Positions 44,008-56,327 of a stretch of 64,000 nt of DNA are shown in pieces. The position numbers were made by a program, and so were the translations under genes. Each line of letters opens with the position of its first letter. Within the stretch, counting starts at the first letter, position 1. Source of the DNA: Lathyrus oleraceus (lineage: Eukaryota > Streptophyta > Magnoliopsida > Fabales > Fabaceae); the NCBI RefSeq assembly GCF_024323335.1, contig NC_066583.1, positions 412,436,031 through 412,500,030 of the forward strand, written 5' to 3'. The notes beneath the pieces are model-generated. The model worked only from the letters and a program-made list of their open reading frames with translations. It did not search any database and had not been told where the DNA came from.

Positions 44008-46317
44008 CTAAGGGTTGGGAGGAGGAGGCATTCTCTGAAGCAGTTGATTCAGCAGGTTCTGGATGTTGGCGTTGACAGTGTCCTGTTGATCCAGTCTGGC
44101 TCGGACTTCCTTCTGCTCTTTCTGAAGTTCTTCCAGCGTCCTGAGAACCAGGGGTGCAAAAGAAGAAGACTCCCCCTGAGTCAGAGCATGTTGTTCTTCA
44201 GCGGCTTTGGCTTCAGCTTCAGCAGCAACCTTTGCTTCAGCTTCAGCAGCAGCCTTTGCTTCAGCTTCAGTAGCAGCAGCGTCAGCTAGAGCTTTGGCTT
44301 CAGCTTCCCTTGCCCTTTGGATTTCTTCTTCTCTGGCTCTTTCTTCTTCTTCCCTTCTGGCCTGTTCTTCAGCTTCTCTGGCCAAGCGCTCATGTAGTCT
44401 TACCTCAGCGTCTCTGATGAAGTCGTTTCTGACTTGCTCAGAGATGTGCTTCAGCTTGAAGGCCTCAGATGTCATCCAGCCAATGACCCTGTTCCAGTGT
44501 GTCCTAACAGAGTCAGGATCATCACTGATGCTAGAGTTTATGGTCAGAGACTTGACCTTTTGCACTAAAGCCCCTGCGAACAGCATAATGGCTTCCTCTA
44601 GGGTAGGCATGGAATGTTCTGGTTCAGATGTTTGAGGTGAAGAGGTTGGAGGGCTTAGGTTGAGTGTTTGTTGTTCAACGGAAGTGTTTGGAGGGGTAAT
44701 GTCAAAGGCATGGAGGTCAGAGGGTTGAAGTTCAGATGGAGTGATGGTTGGTTGTTCTGTGGATGGTGAAGTTACTTCAGGTTCAGGTGGAGGTTGTTGT
44801 GGTTGTTGGGAATTACGGTTTTGAGATTGAAGTTGGGCTAAAGTGGGTGAAGCGGGGTCAGAAGGTTCTGTGTCGGAGGAAAGGATAAAATAGGGAGGTG
44901 ATTCTAGGGCTGTGGATGAGGAAGTGGTTTGGTTTAATTCTTCAGCCTCGGATAGTGGTAAGGAGGTATTTGCAATATTGAATTTTGGTAGAGGTTGTTG
45001 TGTTCTGGTTGTGGAAGGAGGGGTTTCAGATGTGGTGTAGATGGGTGTTGATAGAGGAGTAGAAGAAGCCAGTGGCTGTACAGAGGGAACTGTAGAGGCA
45101 GACTTACCAGAAGATTCTTGCAGAGGCGTTGGAGGTCTTGATTCAGAAGATTCTCCTAGCTTTGCTCTCTTCGCTTTTGAAGACTTCTCAGATGGACCTC
45201 TTTTGAACTTCACGAAGTCTGGGGCTGAATCTAGCAGATCGTCTAATCTGAAGTCTGAGATGTCCACTCCTTCATCCTTCAGACGTTGGAGATAGTGGAG
45301 GATTGCCTCTTTGGGTTCATTCTTGTAGAACCTTGCGAGACCATTTGGCATATCCCTCTGATCTTTTAAAGCTTCCCAAGAGGTGTCCAGAGTAGGTTTG
45401 ACTTGAATCTCCTTCAGAATCCCCATGCTCTTCAGATTTCTGGAGTTCAGAGGCCTTCCAGTTTCTATTGCCATATCTTCCATGAGTTTATGTTTTTCCA
45501 GATGATCTACGAGCCCATTTTCTATCAGTACATCTGATAGAAGTCTTCCTAGAGGCATGTAGGTTCTGGGTTTCATGTTGTTCCTGGTCTCCCGTACGGA
45601 GTCTCTAAGGTATTTGAAGAGTAGTGCTGGGAGGCAGAGCTTCAAACCCTTGTGAATACAGTACATAATACACTTCTGATCTGTATTGATGTAGTCTGAG
45701 GAGTTGGATGCTGGGCGGTGATGAATGGTTCCCAGAATGATCTTGAGCCACACTCGGAGATTCTGATGTAGTTCTTTGTTCTTTGAGGGATTGCCTTTTG
45801 TGTTGAGTTTGAAGATGGTGGGGTTGATTTCATGAGCAATGTACTTTGCCCTAGGATTGATGTTGTAAATCCTTCTTCCTCCAGCTTTCTCCATGTTCAG
45901 CAAAGAGGCTATTGATTTTTCAGTAATCACGATTTTTACCCCCAAAGCGTAGGAGACGATGAAATGGTCGTCAGCGTCAGCAAACCTCCAGAATTCCTTG
46001 ATGAGGTTTGGGTAAACAAGACCATAAAGGCGTTGAAAATAGTTTTCCCAACCTTGATGATGAAGTTCTTCAGTAAGATCTACCCCATTCCTCTTCATGT
46101 TGTTGAAATCCACAAGTGATTCACACAAAACATCCAGTTTCTCGAAAGGAGTTGCAAGATTGATATGAGGCTCACGGTCAAGAATATGAGGCTCCTTGTA
46201 CACTGGTGTTATAGTTACGCCTGTAACTGTTGGAGTAGGAACGCTTGTGCTTTGAGCTGCGTTGCTGGAGTCCATTTGTTGAGAATAGTTGAACACGGAT
46301 TGTTGTTGAGAATCCAT
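44008..46317 (-). CDS. SIRE envelope-like protein, intact
   Basis: 769 uninterrupted codons, start MDSQQQSVFNYSQQMDSS. Residues ~55-320 (from HINLATPFEKLDVL through the MPLGRLLSDVLIENG region) match the domain called 'putative plant transposon protein' found in the third ORF of SIRE/Maximus elements. A Ser/Thr/Pro/Gln-rich middle follows. Near the C-terminus is a strongly charged helical region with an 8-residue repeat (EAEAKAAA type, 24-bp DNA repeat at about 44208-44285), which predicts a coiled coil. I see no clear signal peptide or membrane span, so 'envelope-like' reflects position and lineage, not proven function. The pol stop is 482 bp upstream. Confidence 0.85.
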   Translation of the reverse strand: MDSQQQSVFNYSQQMDSSNAAQSTSVPTPTVTGVTITPVYKEPHILDREPHINLATPFEKLDVLCESLVDFNNMKRNGVDLTEELHHQGWENYFQRLYGLVYPNLIKEFWRFADADDHFIVSYALGVKIVITEKSIASLLNMEKAGGRRIYNINPRAKYIAHEINPTIFKLNTKGNPSKNKELHQNLRVWLKIILGTIHHRPASNSSDYINTDQKCIMYCIHKGLKLCLPALLFKYLRDSVRETRNNMKPRTYMPLGRLLSDVLIENGLVDHLEKHKLMEDMAIETGRPLNSRNLKSMGILKEIQVKPTLDTSWEALKDQRDMPNGLARFYKNEPKEAILHYLQRLKDEGVDISDFRLDDLLDSAPDFVKFKRGPSEKSSKAKRAKLGESSESRPPTPLQESSGKSASTVPSVQPLASSTPLSTPIYTTSETPPSTTRTQQPLPKFNIANTSLPLSEAEELNQTTSSSTALESPPYFILSSDTEPSDPASPTLAQLQSQNRNSQQPQQPPPEPEVTSPSTEQPTITPSELQPSDLHAFDITPPNTSVEQQTLNLSPPTSSPQTSEPEHSMPTLEEAIMLFAGALVQKVKSLTINSSISDDPDSVRTHWNRVIGWMTSEAFKLKHISEQVRNDFIRDAEVRLHERLAREAEEQARREEEERAREEEIQRAREAEAKALADAAATEAEAKAAAEAEAKVAAEAEAKAAEEQHALTQGESSSFAPLVLRTLEELQKEQKEVRARLDQQDTVNANIQNLLNQLLQRMPPPPNP

Positions 46318-46798
46318 TGTTGATGAGGAACGAGATGAAGATGAACTGCTTGCAGAAATGCCTGAGAGAGCTGGTTTGAGAAAGTGAGTGAGAGTGAAGT
46401 GTGTGCACGGTGTGAGAGAAGTGTTTATATACTAGAGCGAACTGCATGCAAAACGACACAAACATCAGAGTTTAGCACAAAAACCAAGTTAGCACGCTTA
46501 GAGGGAGAAATGATTATGGCTCATTAATGAATGTCTAATCCCAACAGTATGCACACTGCTCGAGGAGATCTCAAACGTCTGTCCTTTGAATTTTTTTTTG
46601 GACAACTGTCTAGAAGTTCCAAGGTTAGACGCAATTCACTCCACGTGTTGATGTATCTGATCTTCAGGAATACCAACGGATTGGTTCCTGGAGATTTCTA
46701 ACTCAGATATCTTCTTAACTTGGTAGAAGTATCAGAGTCAGAGGCAGAAGCTCATTTGTTTATGTCAGAGTCTCATTTTACATTTTCAGAGGCACAAT
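46318..46798 (-). other. Spacer between SIRE pol and the envelope-like ORF
   Basis: About 480 bp without a supported reading frame. It probably carries whatever sequence lets the third ORF be expressed, but I see no diagnostic splice or internal initiation signal. Confidence 0.45.
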
Positions 46799-49700
46799 TT
46801 ATTCAGGGAAATTTTGAATGTTCAGATTCTCTAAGATAAAAAGAAATCTATCTTCAGCTAGAGGTTTAGTAAATATATCTGCCCATTGATGATCTGTATC
46901 AATGAACTTCAATGTTACTATCCCTTTTTGAACATAGTCTCTGATAAAATGATGTTTTATTTCAATGTGCTTAGCTCTGGAGTGTAAGATGGGATTCTTA
47001 CTTAAACAAATGGCAGCCGTATTATCACAAAAGATAGGAATGTTACTCTCGAAGATTTGCAGATCTTCTAACTGATTCTTCATCCAGAGCATCTGAGTTG
47101 TGCACAGTGATGTTGAGATGTATTCAGCTTCTGCAGTTGATAGAGCGATAGTTGACTGTCTTTTGCTGGCCCAGGATATAAGATTGTTTCCTAAGAGCTG
47201 ACAATTTCCAGATATGCTTTTTCGTTCCAATCTATCTCCTGCGTAATCTGCATCACAGTAACCTGAAAGTCTATACTCTGATGTTTTCTCATACATTAGG
47301 CCCAGGTTAGGAGTTCCTTTCAGATATTTGAAAATTCTCTTAACTGCTGTTAAGTGAGTTTCTCTAGGATCTGATTGGAATCTGGCACAGAGACAGACAC
47401 TAAAGAGAATATCAGGTCGAGTAGTAGTCAGATAGAGAAGGGAGCCTATCATACCACGATAGAGCTTCTGACAAACCTTTTTACTGACTTCTTCCTTTTC
47501 AAGAATGCATGTTGGATGCATGGGAGTCTTTGCAGAGTTGCATTCAGCCATGTCAAATTTCTTCAGAACATCTTTTATGTATTTGCTTTGATGAACGTAC
47601 GTGACTTCTGAAGTTTGGTTAATTTGAATTCCTAGAAAGAACTTTAGTTCTTGCATTAAGCTCATTTCAAATTCTGCCTGCATTAACTCAGAGAATTCTT
47701 GACAAACAAAGGCGTTAGCAGAACCAAAAATAATATCATCAACATATATCTGACATATCATGAGATCATTGTTAAGGTTCTTACAAAAGAGTGTGGAGTC
47801 AACTTTCCCTCTGATAAAATTGTGTTCCAGAAGAAAATTACTTAAACGTTCATACCAAGCTCTGGGAGCTTGTTTAAGTCCATATAAAGATTTTTTAAGT
47901 TTAAAGACATGTTCTGGAAAATCTGGATTTTCAAAACCTGGAGGTTGGTTGACATACACTTCTTCTAATATATAACCATTAAGGAATGCGCTCTTGACAT
48001 CCATTTGATATAATTTAATAGAATGGTTAATAGCAAAAGATACAAGAAGACGAATAGATTCTAACCTTGCGACTGGAGCAAAGGTTTCATTGTAGTCAAT
48101 ACCTTCTTGTTAACTGTAACCTTGAGCTACCAGTCGAGCTTTGTTTCTGACGACTTCTCCTTTCTCATTCAGCTTGTTTCTGAATACCCATCTGGTTCCG
48201 ATAACGTGAGTGCCTCTGGGCTTGGGAACAAGATCCCAGACATCATTCTTTGTGAATTGATCTAACTCTTCTTGCATGGCAGAAACCCAGTCGTTATCTT
48301 GAAGTGCTTCATCACAGGACGTAGGCTCGATCAGAGACACTAGTCCCAGAGGAGTTTCTTCAGAGGTTTTGAAGGTAGATCTGGTTCTGACAGGTTCGTC
48401 TTTGTTGCCCAGAATCAATTCTTCAGATACGTTGAGGCGACTTTTAGCTTTCTTTGGAATTAATGGTGGATTAATTTCCTCAGAGTTCTGAATGTTAGTT
48501 GCTTCTGGAGCTTTGTCAGATCCTGCAAGAGTGATTTCTAAATCTACAAAATTTTCAACTAGCTTTGACTTTTCAGGGTCAAGCTTATCATCAATCTGAC
48601 ATGAATTGATTCTTCCACAATTTTGGTTTCTGTATTATATACTCTGTATCCTTTAGAGCGTTCTGAGTATCCTAACATAATACCTTTCTGTGCTTTGGAA
48701 TCAAACTTGTTCAGATGTTCTTTAGTGTTTAAAATAAAGCAAGAACATCCAAATGGGTGGAAATATGAAATGTTTGGTTTCCTTCCTTTACACAGTTCAT
48801 ATGGAGTCTTTTCCAGAATAGGTCTTATGGAGATTCTATTCTGAATATAACACGCTATATTTACAGCTTCGGCCCAAAAGTGATTAGCCACATTCGTTTC
48901 ATTGATCATGGTTCTGGCCATCTCTTGGAGTGTCCTATTCTTCCTCTCTACAACTCCATTTTGTTGTGGAGTTCTAGGGCAGGAGAAATCATGGGATATT
49001 CCATTAGAGTCAAATAATTCCTCAAAATTTTTGTTTTCAAATTCCCCACCATGATCACTTCTGACTCTGATAATTTTCGAGTCAAATTCTTTTTGCACTT
49101 TGGAGCAGAAACTAGTGAATACAGAGTGTGACTCACTCTTGTGTTTTAGGAATTTCACCCATGTCCAGCGACTGAAATCATCAACAATGACTAGTCCATA
49201 CTTCTTTCCATTGACTGATGCTGTTTTCACATGACCAAATAAATCAATGTGAAGAAGTTCCAGAGGCTTAGAGGTGGTAACAATAGTTTTCTTTTTGAAA
49301 GAAGTTTTTGAAAATTTTCCTTTCTGACATGCTTCACATAGAGCATCTGAAGAAAACTTCAGTTTAGGTAGGCCTCTGACTAACTCGAGTTTATTTAGCT
49401 GAGATAGTTTTCTCATGCTAATGTGGCCCAAGCGTCTATGCCATACCCATTGCTCTTCGTGAACAGACATCATACATTTCACATTTTGTTCTTTTAAATC
49501 AGAAAGATTAATTTTATAAATATTGTTTTTCCTCTTGCCTGTGAATAGGACAGAACCATTGTTTTGATTTATGGCTTTACATGTTTTTTGATTAAAGATC
49601 ACGTCATAACCGTTATCACTTAATTGACTTATGGATAACAAATTATGCATTAATCCTTCCACGTAAAGGACATCAGATATAGAGGGAAGAGTACCATTAC

Positions 49701-49884
49701 CAATAGTTCCGGAGCCTCTGATCTTTCCTTTCTGATCTCCTCCGAAGCCTACAAATCCAGCGTCTTTAAGTTCCAGGCTTTGGAACATAGACTTTCTTCC
49801 CGTCATGTGTCGCGAGCATCCAGAGTCCAGGTACCATGACTGGTGTTTGAACTTTGCTGCATAGGATATCTGCAATATAAACAA
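46799..49884 (-). pseudogene. SIRE pol (protease, integrase, RT, RNase H), broken
   Basis: Three open pieces on the minus strand. Piece 1 (48559-49884) has the protease active site WYLDSGCSRHMTG and the integrase core (HIDLFG, RSDHGGEF, NGVVERKN) with a D-35-E spacing. Piece 2 (48110-48418) is the start of RT (NDWVSAMQEELDQFTKNDVW, KARLVAQGYS). Piece 3 (46799-48004) has the rest of RT (MDVKSAFLNG, YVDDIIFGSAN) and RNase H (GYCDADYAGDR, STAEAEYIS). A one-base loss near 48600 shifts frame after EESIHVR, and a TAA after GYS at about 48110 interrupts RT. Otherwise the motifs are intact. Confidence 0.92.
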
Positions 49885-51568
49885 TCTTATCTTTTGGTAC
49901 CCAGAGTCTCTTGGGTCCTTTCTGATTAGTTTTCCCAGAGTTTCTTATAACTTTGGGTTTTCTAGCATTTTCAAATTTTTGTTCTTGTGTGTGTGTGTAG
50001 TGATATGAAAAAGGAGATTTAAGTTGGTCACTAGTAGAAGTTTTATCTTCCTTAGGATCATACCCAATTCCCTTTTTATTGTTTTGACTGACTCCATAAA
50101 TCATGGATGCCATCACACTCCTTCCTATCCCATTTTTCAGAAATTCTTGAAAGGCTTCTTCGTATTTATAAATTATCGTATTTGAAGTCTGTGGAGCTTG
50201 AGATAACGCTTCTTCCAGTTCTAAACGATTTTTATTTGCTCCATCTCTCTGTAATGTTAAAGATCTGATTTCATCTTCTCGTTTTAGAATTGTCATCTCA
50301 AGTTTGCCACATTCTTCAAATTTTTCTTCAAGACAGCCTTTTATTGCTTTAAACTTTTGTTTTAGTTTCTGATATGAGCTAAGAGTTTCAGACAAGCATG
50401 ATTCAAGATCAGATCGAGAGAATTCAGAAAATACCTCTTCAGATTCTTCATCTGAACTGTTATTGGATGTGGTAGCCATGAATGCTACATTGGCCTGTTC
50501 ATCAGAGTCAGATTCTGATGAGTCAGATCCACTATCGTCCCAGGTAGCCATTAGTCCCTTCTTGGTTCTGAGGGGATTTTTCTTGAAGCTCTCTTTTCTG
50601 GAATTGTCTTTCTTTAGCTTGGGGCATTCATTCCTGTAGTGACCTGTTTCTTTACATTCATAACAAGTAACATATTTGTTAGTTTTACCTTTTGAGGTTG
50701 ATTTTGATCGATCCCCTCTGGGTCTTGGTCTTCTGAAGTTGTTGTTCCTCTTTTTCCAGAGTTGTTTAACTCTTCTGGTCAGGAGGGACAATTCTTCTTC
50801 CTCATCAGAATCTTCTTGTTCAGAGTCATCAGCATCTTCTATTTCGGCCTGGAATGCTTTGGTTCTGTCAGATTTGCGTCTTTCAGATCTGGACTTTAAT
50901 GCTACAGACTTGTTCTTCTTCTGAGGTTCATCTTCCTCTAGTTCTATCTCATGGCTTCTGAGGGAACTGACAAGCTCTTCAAGACTGATATTGTTCAGAT
51001 CCTTAGACAGCTTCAGAGCAGTTACCATGGGTCTCCACTTCTTTGGCAAGCTTCTGACTATCTTTTTGACATGGTCTGCAGTTGTGTACCCTTTGTCTAA
51101 AACTTTGAGACCTGCAATAAGAGTTTGGAATCTAGAGAACATTACCTCTATGGCTTCGTCATCCTCCATTTTGAAGGCTTCATATTTCTGGATAAGCGCC
51201 AGAGCCTTTGTCTCTTTGACCTGAGAGTTTCCTTTATGAGTCATCCTCAGAGAGTCAAGTATGTCTTTGGTTGTTTCTCTGTTGGTGATCTTTTCATACT
51301 CGTTGTACGATATAGCATTGAGAAGTATGGTTCTGGCCTTGTGATGATTTTTGAAAACTCGCTTCTGATCATCTGACATCTTACTTCTGGGGACTTCAAC
51401 TCCATCCTCTGTGACAGGAGGTTTGTATCCATCTGTGACAATGTCCCAGAGATCAGCATCATAGCCTAGAAAGAAGCTCTCAATCCTATCTTTCCAGTAG
51501 TCGAATTTTTCTCCATCAAAGACAGGAGGCTTAGCATTGTAACTGTCTCTTTCATTTGTGTGGGCCAT
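49766..51568 (-). CDS. SIRE gag
   Basis: A 600-codon frame starting MAHTNERDSYNAKPPVFDGE. The N-terminal half is a copia Gag (DUF4219/UBN2-like: FDGEKFDYWKDRIESFFLGY, RMTHKGNSQVKETKALALIQ). An acidic Ser/Asp/Glu-rich stretch follows, then a CCHC zinc knuckle (CYECKETGHYRNECP). The C-terminal part contains Lys-rich and coiled-coil sequence. The last ~35 residues overlap the protease frame (49766-49884) in a different register, and the protease frame is the one with the DSG motif. Either a programmed shift or a mutation separates gag from pol. Gag forms the particle and binds RNA. Confidence 0.9.
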   Translation of the reverse strand: MAHTNERDSYNAKPPVFDGEKFDYWKDRIESFFLGYDADLWDIVTDGYKPPVTEDGVEVPRSKMSDDQKRVFKNHHKARTILLNAISYNEYEKITNRETTKDILDSLRMTHKGNSQVKETKALALIQKYEAFKMEDDEAIEVMFSRFQTLIAGLKVLDKGYTTADHVKKIVRSLPKKWRPMVTALKLSKDLNNISLEELVSSLRSHEIELEEDEPQKKNKSVALKSRSERRKSDRTKAFQAEIEDADDSEQEDSDEEEELSLLTRRVKQLWKKRNNNFRRPRPRGDRSKSTSKGKTNKYVTCYECKETGHYRNECPKLKKDNSRKESFKKNPLRTKKGLMATWDDSGSDSSESDSDEQANVAFMATTSNNSSDEESEEVFSEFSRSDLESCLSETLSSYQKLKQKFKAIKGCLEEKFEECGKLEMTILKREDEIRSLTLQRDGANKNRLELEEALSQAPQTSNTIIYKYEEAFQEFLKNGIGRSVMASMIYGVSQNNKKGIGYDPKEDKTSTSDQLKSPFSYHYTHTQEQKFENARKPKVIRNSGKTNQKGPKRLWVPKDKIVYIADILCSKVQTPVMVPGLWMLATHDGKKVYVPKPGT

Positions 51569-51636
51569 GGTTTTTCTCGTTCTGGATCTCTCTACACTGT
51601 TAAGTGATTGATTAGAAAATCAATAACAGAGCCGAA

Positions 51637-51648
51637 GCTCTGATACCA
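51637..51648 (-). other. Primer-binding site of the SIRE element
   Basis: The minus strand reads TGGTATCAGAGC, complementary to the 3' end of initiator methionine tRNA, two bases after the LTR end. Confidence 0.92.
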
Positions 51649-51650
51649 AT

Positions 51651-52851
<1,201 letters not shown>

Positions 52852-54456
52852 CTAACAACATTTAGAGCATATAGGAGTTCAAATTCTTCCAACTGACAAG
52901 AGATAGAGTATACATGTACTCAGTTGATCTCAACTGACAATCAATTGAGCATTTAAAGGAATATGAGATATTACAAAGAATATGAAGATGAAGGTGAAAG
53001 ATAGAAGAAAGAGAAGAGAGTGAGAAAAAAAATTCTAACAAACTTTAACACAAAATTGAATTTTTGTTATGAAACTGTATGCTTACAAATGAAGTTAGTT
53101 TCTACTTATGTACTAATCAAAGTAAAATGTAAATCCAAATTACATCTAAATTACATCTGAATAAAACTGAAATGAATTTCAATATAACAAATTTGTCATG
53201 TTTCACAAGTAACTTGTGTTTTAGAAAATGGAAACATCATAAATTTTAATTGCAAAAGTATGAAACGGAGACAAAAATAGCTTAAGTTTAAAATAGGAGA
53301 TCAAAATTATTTAAATTTAAAATAGAAAATCAATTCCATGAATCAAGTAAAATAGGGAAACCATAGTTATAATTAAACTTAAAATAAATTACATTTTAGA
53401 AAAAGAAATTCTCAATCTTTACTAATAATCTAGGGATCAATTTCAACGTATTAGGATCCAAATAAAATTGTAAAGACTAGCCAAATTACATCTATCATAT
53501 TCAAATCACTTAAAAAATAATTATATTAAAATATTAATAAATTTAAAAAATAAATTATTTTAAAAATATGTAAAATAATTTTTTTACATTAAAAATATTG
53601 TAAAATAATTAATAGTCAATTTATTTTAGTAAAAAATATTGATTCTTTCTTTAAGTAATCCGATCATTAAAAAAAGAGAAAAAAAATTAAATACCAGCAC
53701 AAACAAAGAAAAGATTTGGTTTTAGCTTTTTATTTAAATGGTTTTCTATTTTTGTATTCATAAGTTTGGATAAGGCCAAACAAAGAATAGGAAAAGAAAT
53801 TAACTACAATAGTAAGCACATAGACAGCTTGATAATCCAATTTTTGGCCATATACATTTGTATTTGCAATGTATGATTTTTTTTTATATTGAGTAAGTAA
53901 TTTATTATATACTCCTTTCATCCATTTTATAAACAAATTTTGACTTTTAAATTTGAAATAATTAATCTATTTAGTTTATATATTTCAATATATTATTTAA
54001 TCAATAAATGAAAAAATTAAAAATTGTTTGTAACTAAAAATAGATAAATTATATAAAAATACTAAAATTTAATAATAACCATTGAATTTTAAATTAAAAT
54101 TGTGATTAAAATATATTTTAAATTTTAAATTAAAATTGTGATTATAATATATTTTTAAAATTTGATGTAGTTTCTTTTTTTTCAAATGTATTTAATTTTT
54201 TTCTTTCTATAATTATAATTGTATCAGTAATTTGAAATTTTGCACATAATAATAATAATTCAGTTAAAATTATGATTTAACATCATCAATCATTAATTTT
54301 AATATAGTGATTCTTATTAATTATCACGTTATATATTGAAATACATGTAATAGAATTTTATAGTGTTAATTAATCATAAATATTAAATATTGAAATAAAT
54401 TTAATTTTTATTGAAAAAAAATTATAAAATAATATAAATAGGTAATGGTGATGAAT

Positions 54457-54458
<2 letters not shown>

Positions 54459-54511
<53 letters not shown>
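54459..54511. repeat. (AT)n microsatellite
   Basis: About 53 bp of AT dinucleotides roughly 185-235 bp upstream of the NPC2-like start codon. Confidence 0.93.
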
Positions 54512-54514
<3 letters not shown>

Positions 54515-54670
54515 CCGAGAAGTGAAAAAAAAAACTTTTGGCAAAGTGCATTCATTGATTACAGTTGCAGACAAAATCCATGAATCTCATTTATTACTCT
54601 CTACGTAATCAACAACTCACAATCTTATAGGGTATTACTTTCTTTTCTTAATCAACCTCACAGAATCAAA

Positions 54671-54688
54671 CTCTCTCTCTCTCTCTCT
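54671..54688 (+). repeat. CT microsatellite in the 5' UTR of the NPC2-like gene
   Basis: CT dinucleotide run ending six bases before the start codon. Such pyrimidine runs are common in plant leaders. Confidence 0.8.
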
Positions 54689-54694
54689 GAGAAA

Positions 54695-56291
54695 ATGGGT
54701 ACTCGAATTCAAACCCGAAAAAGTTCCTATACACTCTTATGTTTCTTCACAATTCTCACCCATTTGCTTCTGAATTCCCATGCAATTAACAACCCAATCA
54801 AAACCGTGGTAGTTTTAGTGATGGAGAATCGCTCATTCGACCACATGCTTGGTTGGATGAAGAAACTAAACCCAGAAATAAACGGCGTGACAGGGTCGGA
54901 GTCAGCTCCATTATCGGTAACCGACCCGAATTCCAAGCGAATATTCTTCAAGAATCAAGCGCACTATGTTGACCCGGATCCGGGTCACTCGTTCCAGGCA
55001 ATTAGGGAGCAGATATTCGGGTCGGAGGACACGTCAGCTGATCCGGCTCCGATGAATGGGTTCGCTCAACAAGGTTATTCGATGGACAACACAACAGCTA
55101 TGTCGCAGGATGTCATGAATGGATTTGAACCAAACATGGTTTCGGTTTATAAGACACTTGTGTCTGAGTTTGCTGTTTTTGATAGGTACGCTAAATTATT
55201 AATTTTCCATTCTTCTTCTCTTGTTTTAAATCAATTATTTTAGTGTCAGTATTTAAATTATAATGTTTGGTTACTAAATTTTATAAGAATTTTTTTTCTA
55301 TTTCTTCAATTTTTTAAAATTTCTAGTTTGAGTGTAATGGTCTAAGATTGATTTGAGAAGGTTTTTTTTTTCATGAAATGGTGTTGCTTCAAAAAAAGAT
55401 AAATTAATTTTGTGGTTGCTTGAAAGTAGCTATAAAAAGTTTATTGAATATTGATAAAATAATTTTTTTTTTCTATTTCTTCGTTAACTTTTTCTGCTTT
55501 ATTAAATCTCACCGACATTAATTCATTTCTTTATAAGATATCTTGATGTATATTTACTCTAGAGTATCAATTTGAGAATTTGAAATGAAAATGATCCATA
55601 ATTTGTCAGCTATTCTTTTTGCATGCTTTACAATTTAGAATAAATACAACCCATTATCTACTTTCTCTGTCCATCGTTTAAAAAAAATGTCTTAAAATAA
55701 ATGACATTTTTTAATTTATAATGTAATATTAAATTTTTTAAAATTTAATTAATAATTCTTTTAGCATTTTCAATTTAATATATTCTATTTTGTATTTATA
55801 ACAATTCTGAATCCACTAATATTTGATAAATATATTTTAATGAAAATATTCTTCTCTCATTTATATATTTTTTCTTTTATGTAAAACGGTCAATTAAATA
55901 ATCTTTTTAAAAATGTCTATAAAGATAAATTTGTTAATTTACCTATGATACACATCCTTTTCGGAAAAGTAATGCATATGTAATTTATACTTATTTATCT
56001 ATTATATTTGTTAATTTATACTTATCTAATATATTTGTTAATTTTACTATTATCTAATTCTATAATGCTTTTAACTATATATATTCTCTTCTAAAACTTT
56101 GAAATTAAATTAAATCATTTATATATTTTAAATTATTTTAATGTCTCCACACACTATCACTACTACTAACTATTTAACCATCTCTCTCCAAGTCATCACT
56201 ACTACTACTAGATATCTCCCACTATGATTCATTTTATTTTCAAATTTTAGTTTTTTATTCTCTATTAACTCCATAAATGATATTGATTATA

Positions 56292-56327
<36 letters not shown>

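Larger units (their letters stand above)
52852..54694. other. Intergenic region upstream of the NPC2-like gene
   Basis: Very AT-rich, no gene supported. It includes a ~40-bp imperfect tandem duplication (TTTTAAATTAAAATTGTGAT at about 54088 and 54120), an (AT)n tract at 54459-54511 and a CT microsatellite at 54671-54688 in the likely 5' UTR. The gene's promoter must lie here. Confidence 0.6.

Noticed and set aside
54727..54951. Minus-strand 74-codon frame over NPC2 exon 1
   Set aside because: Shadow of the phospholipase coding exon.
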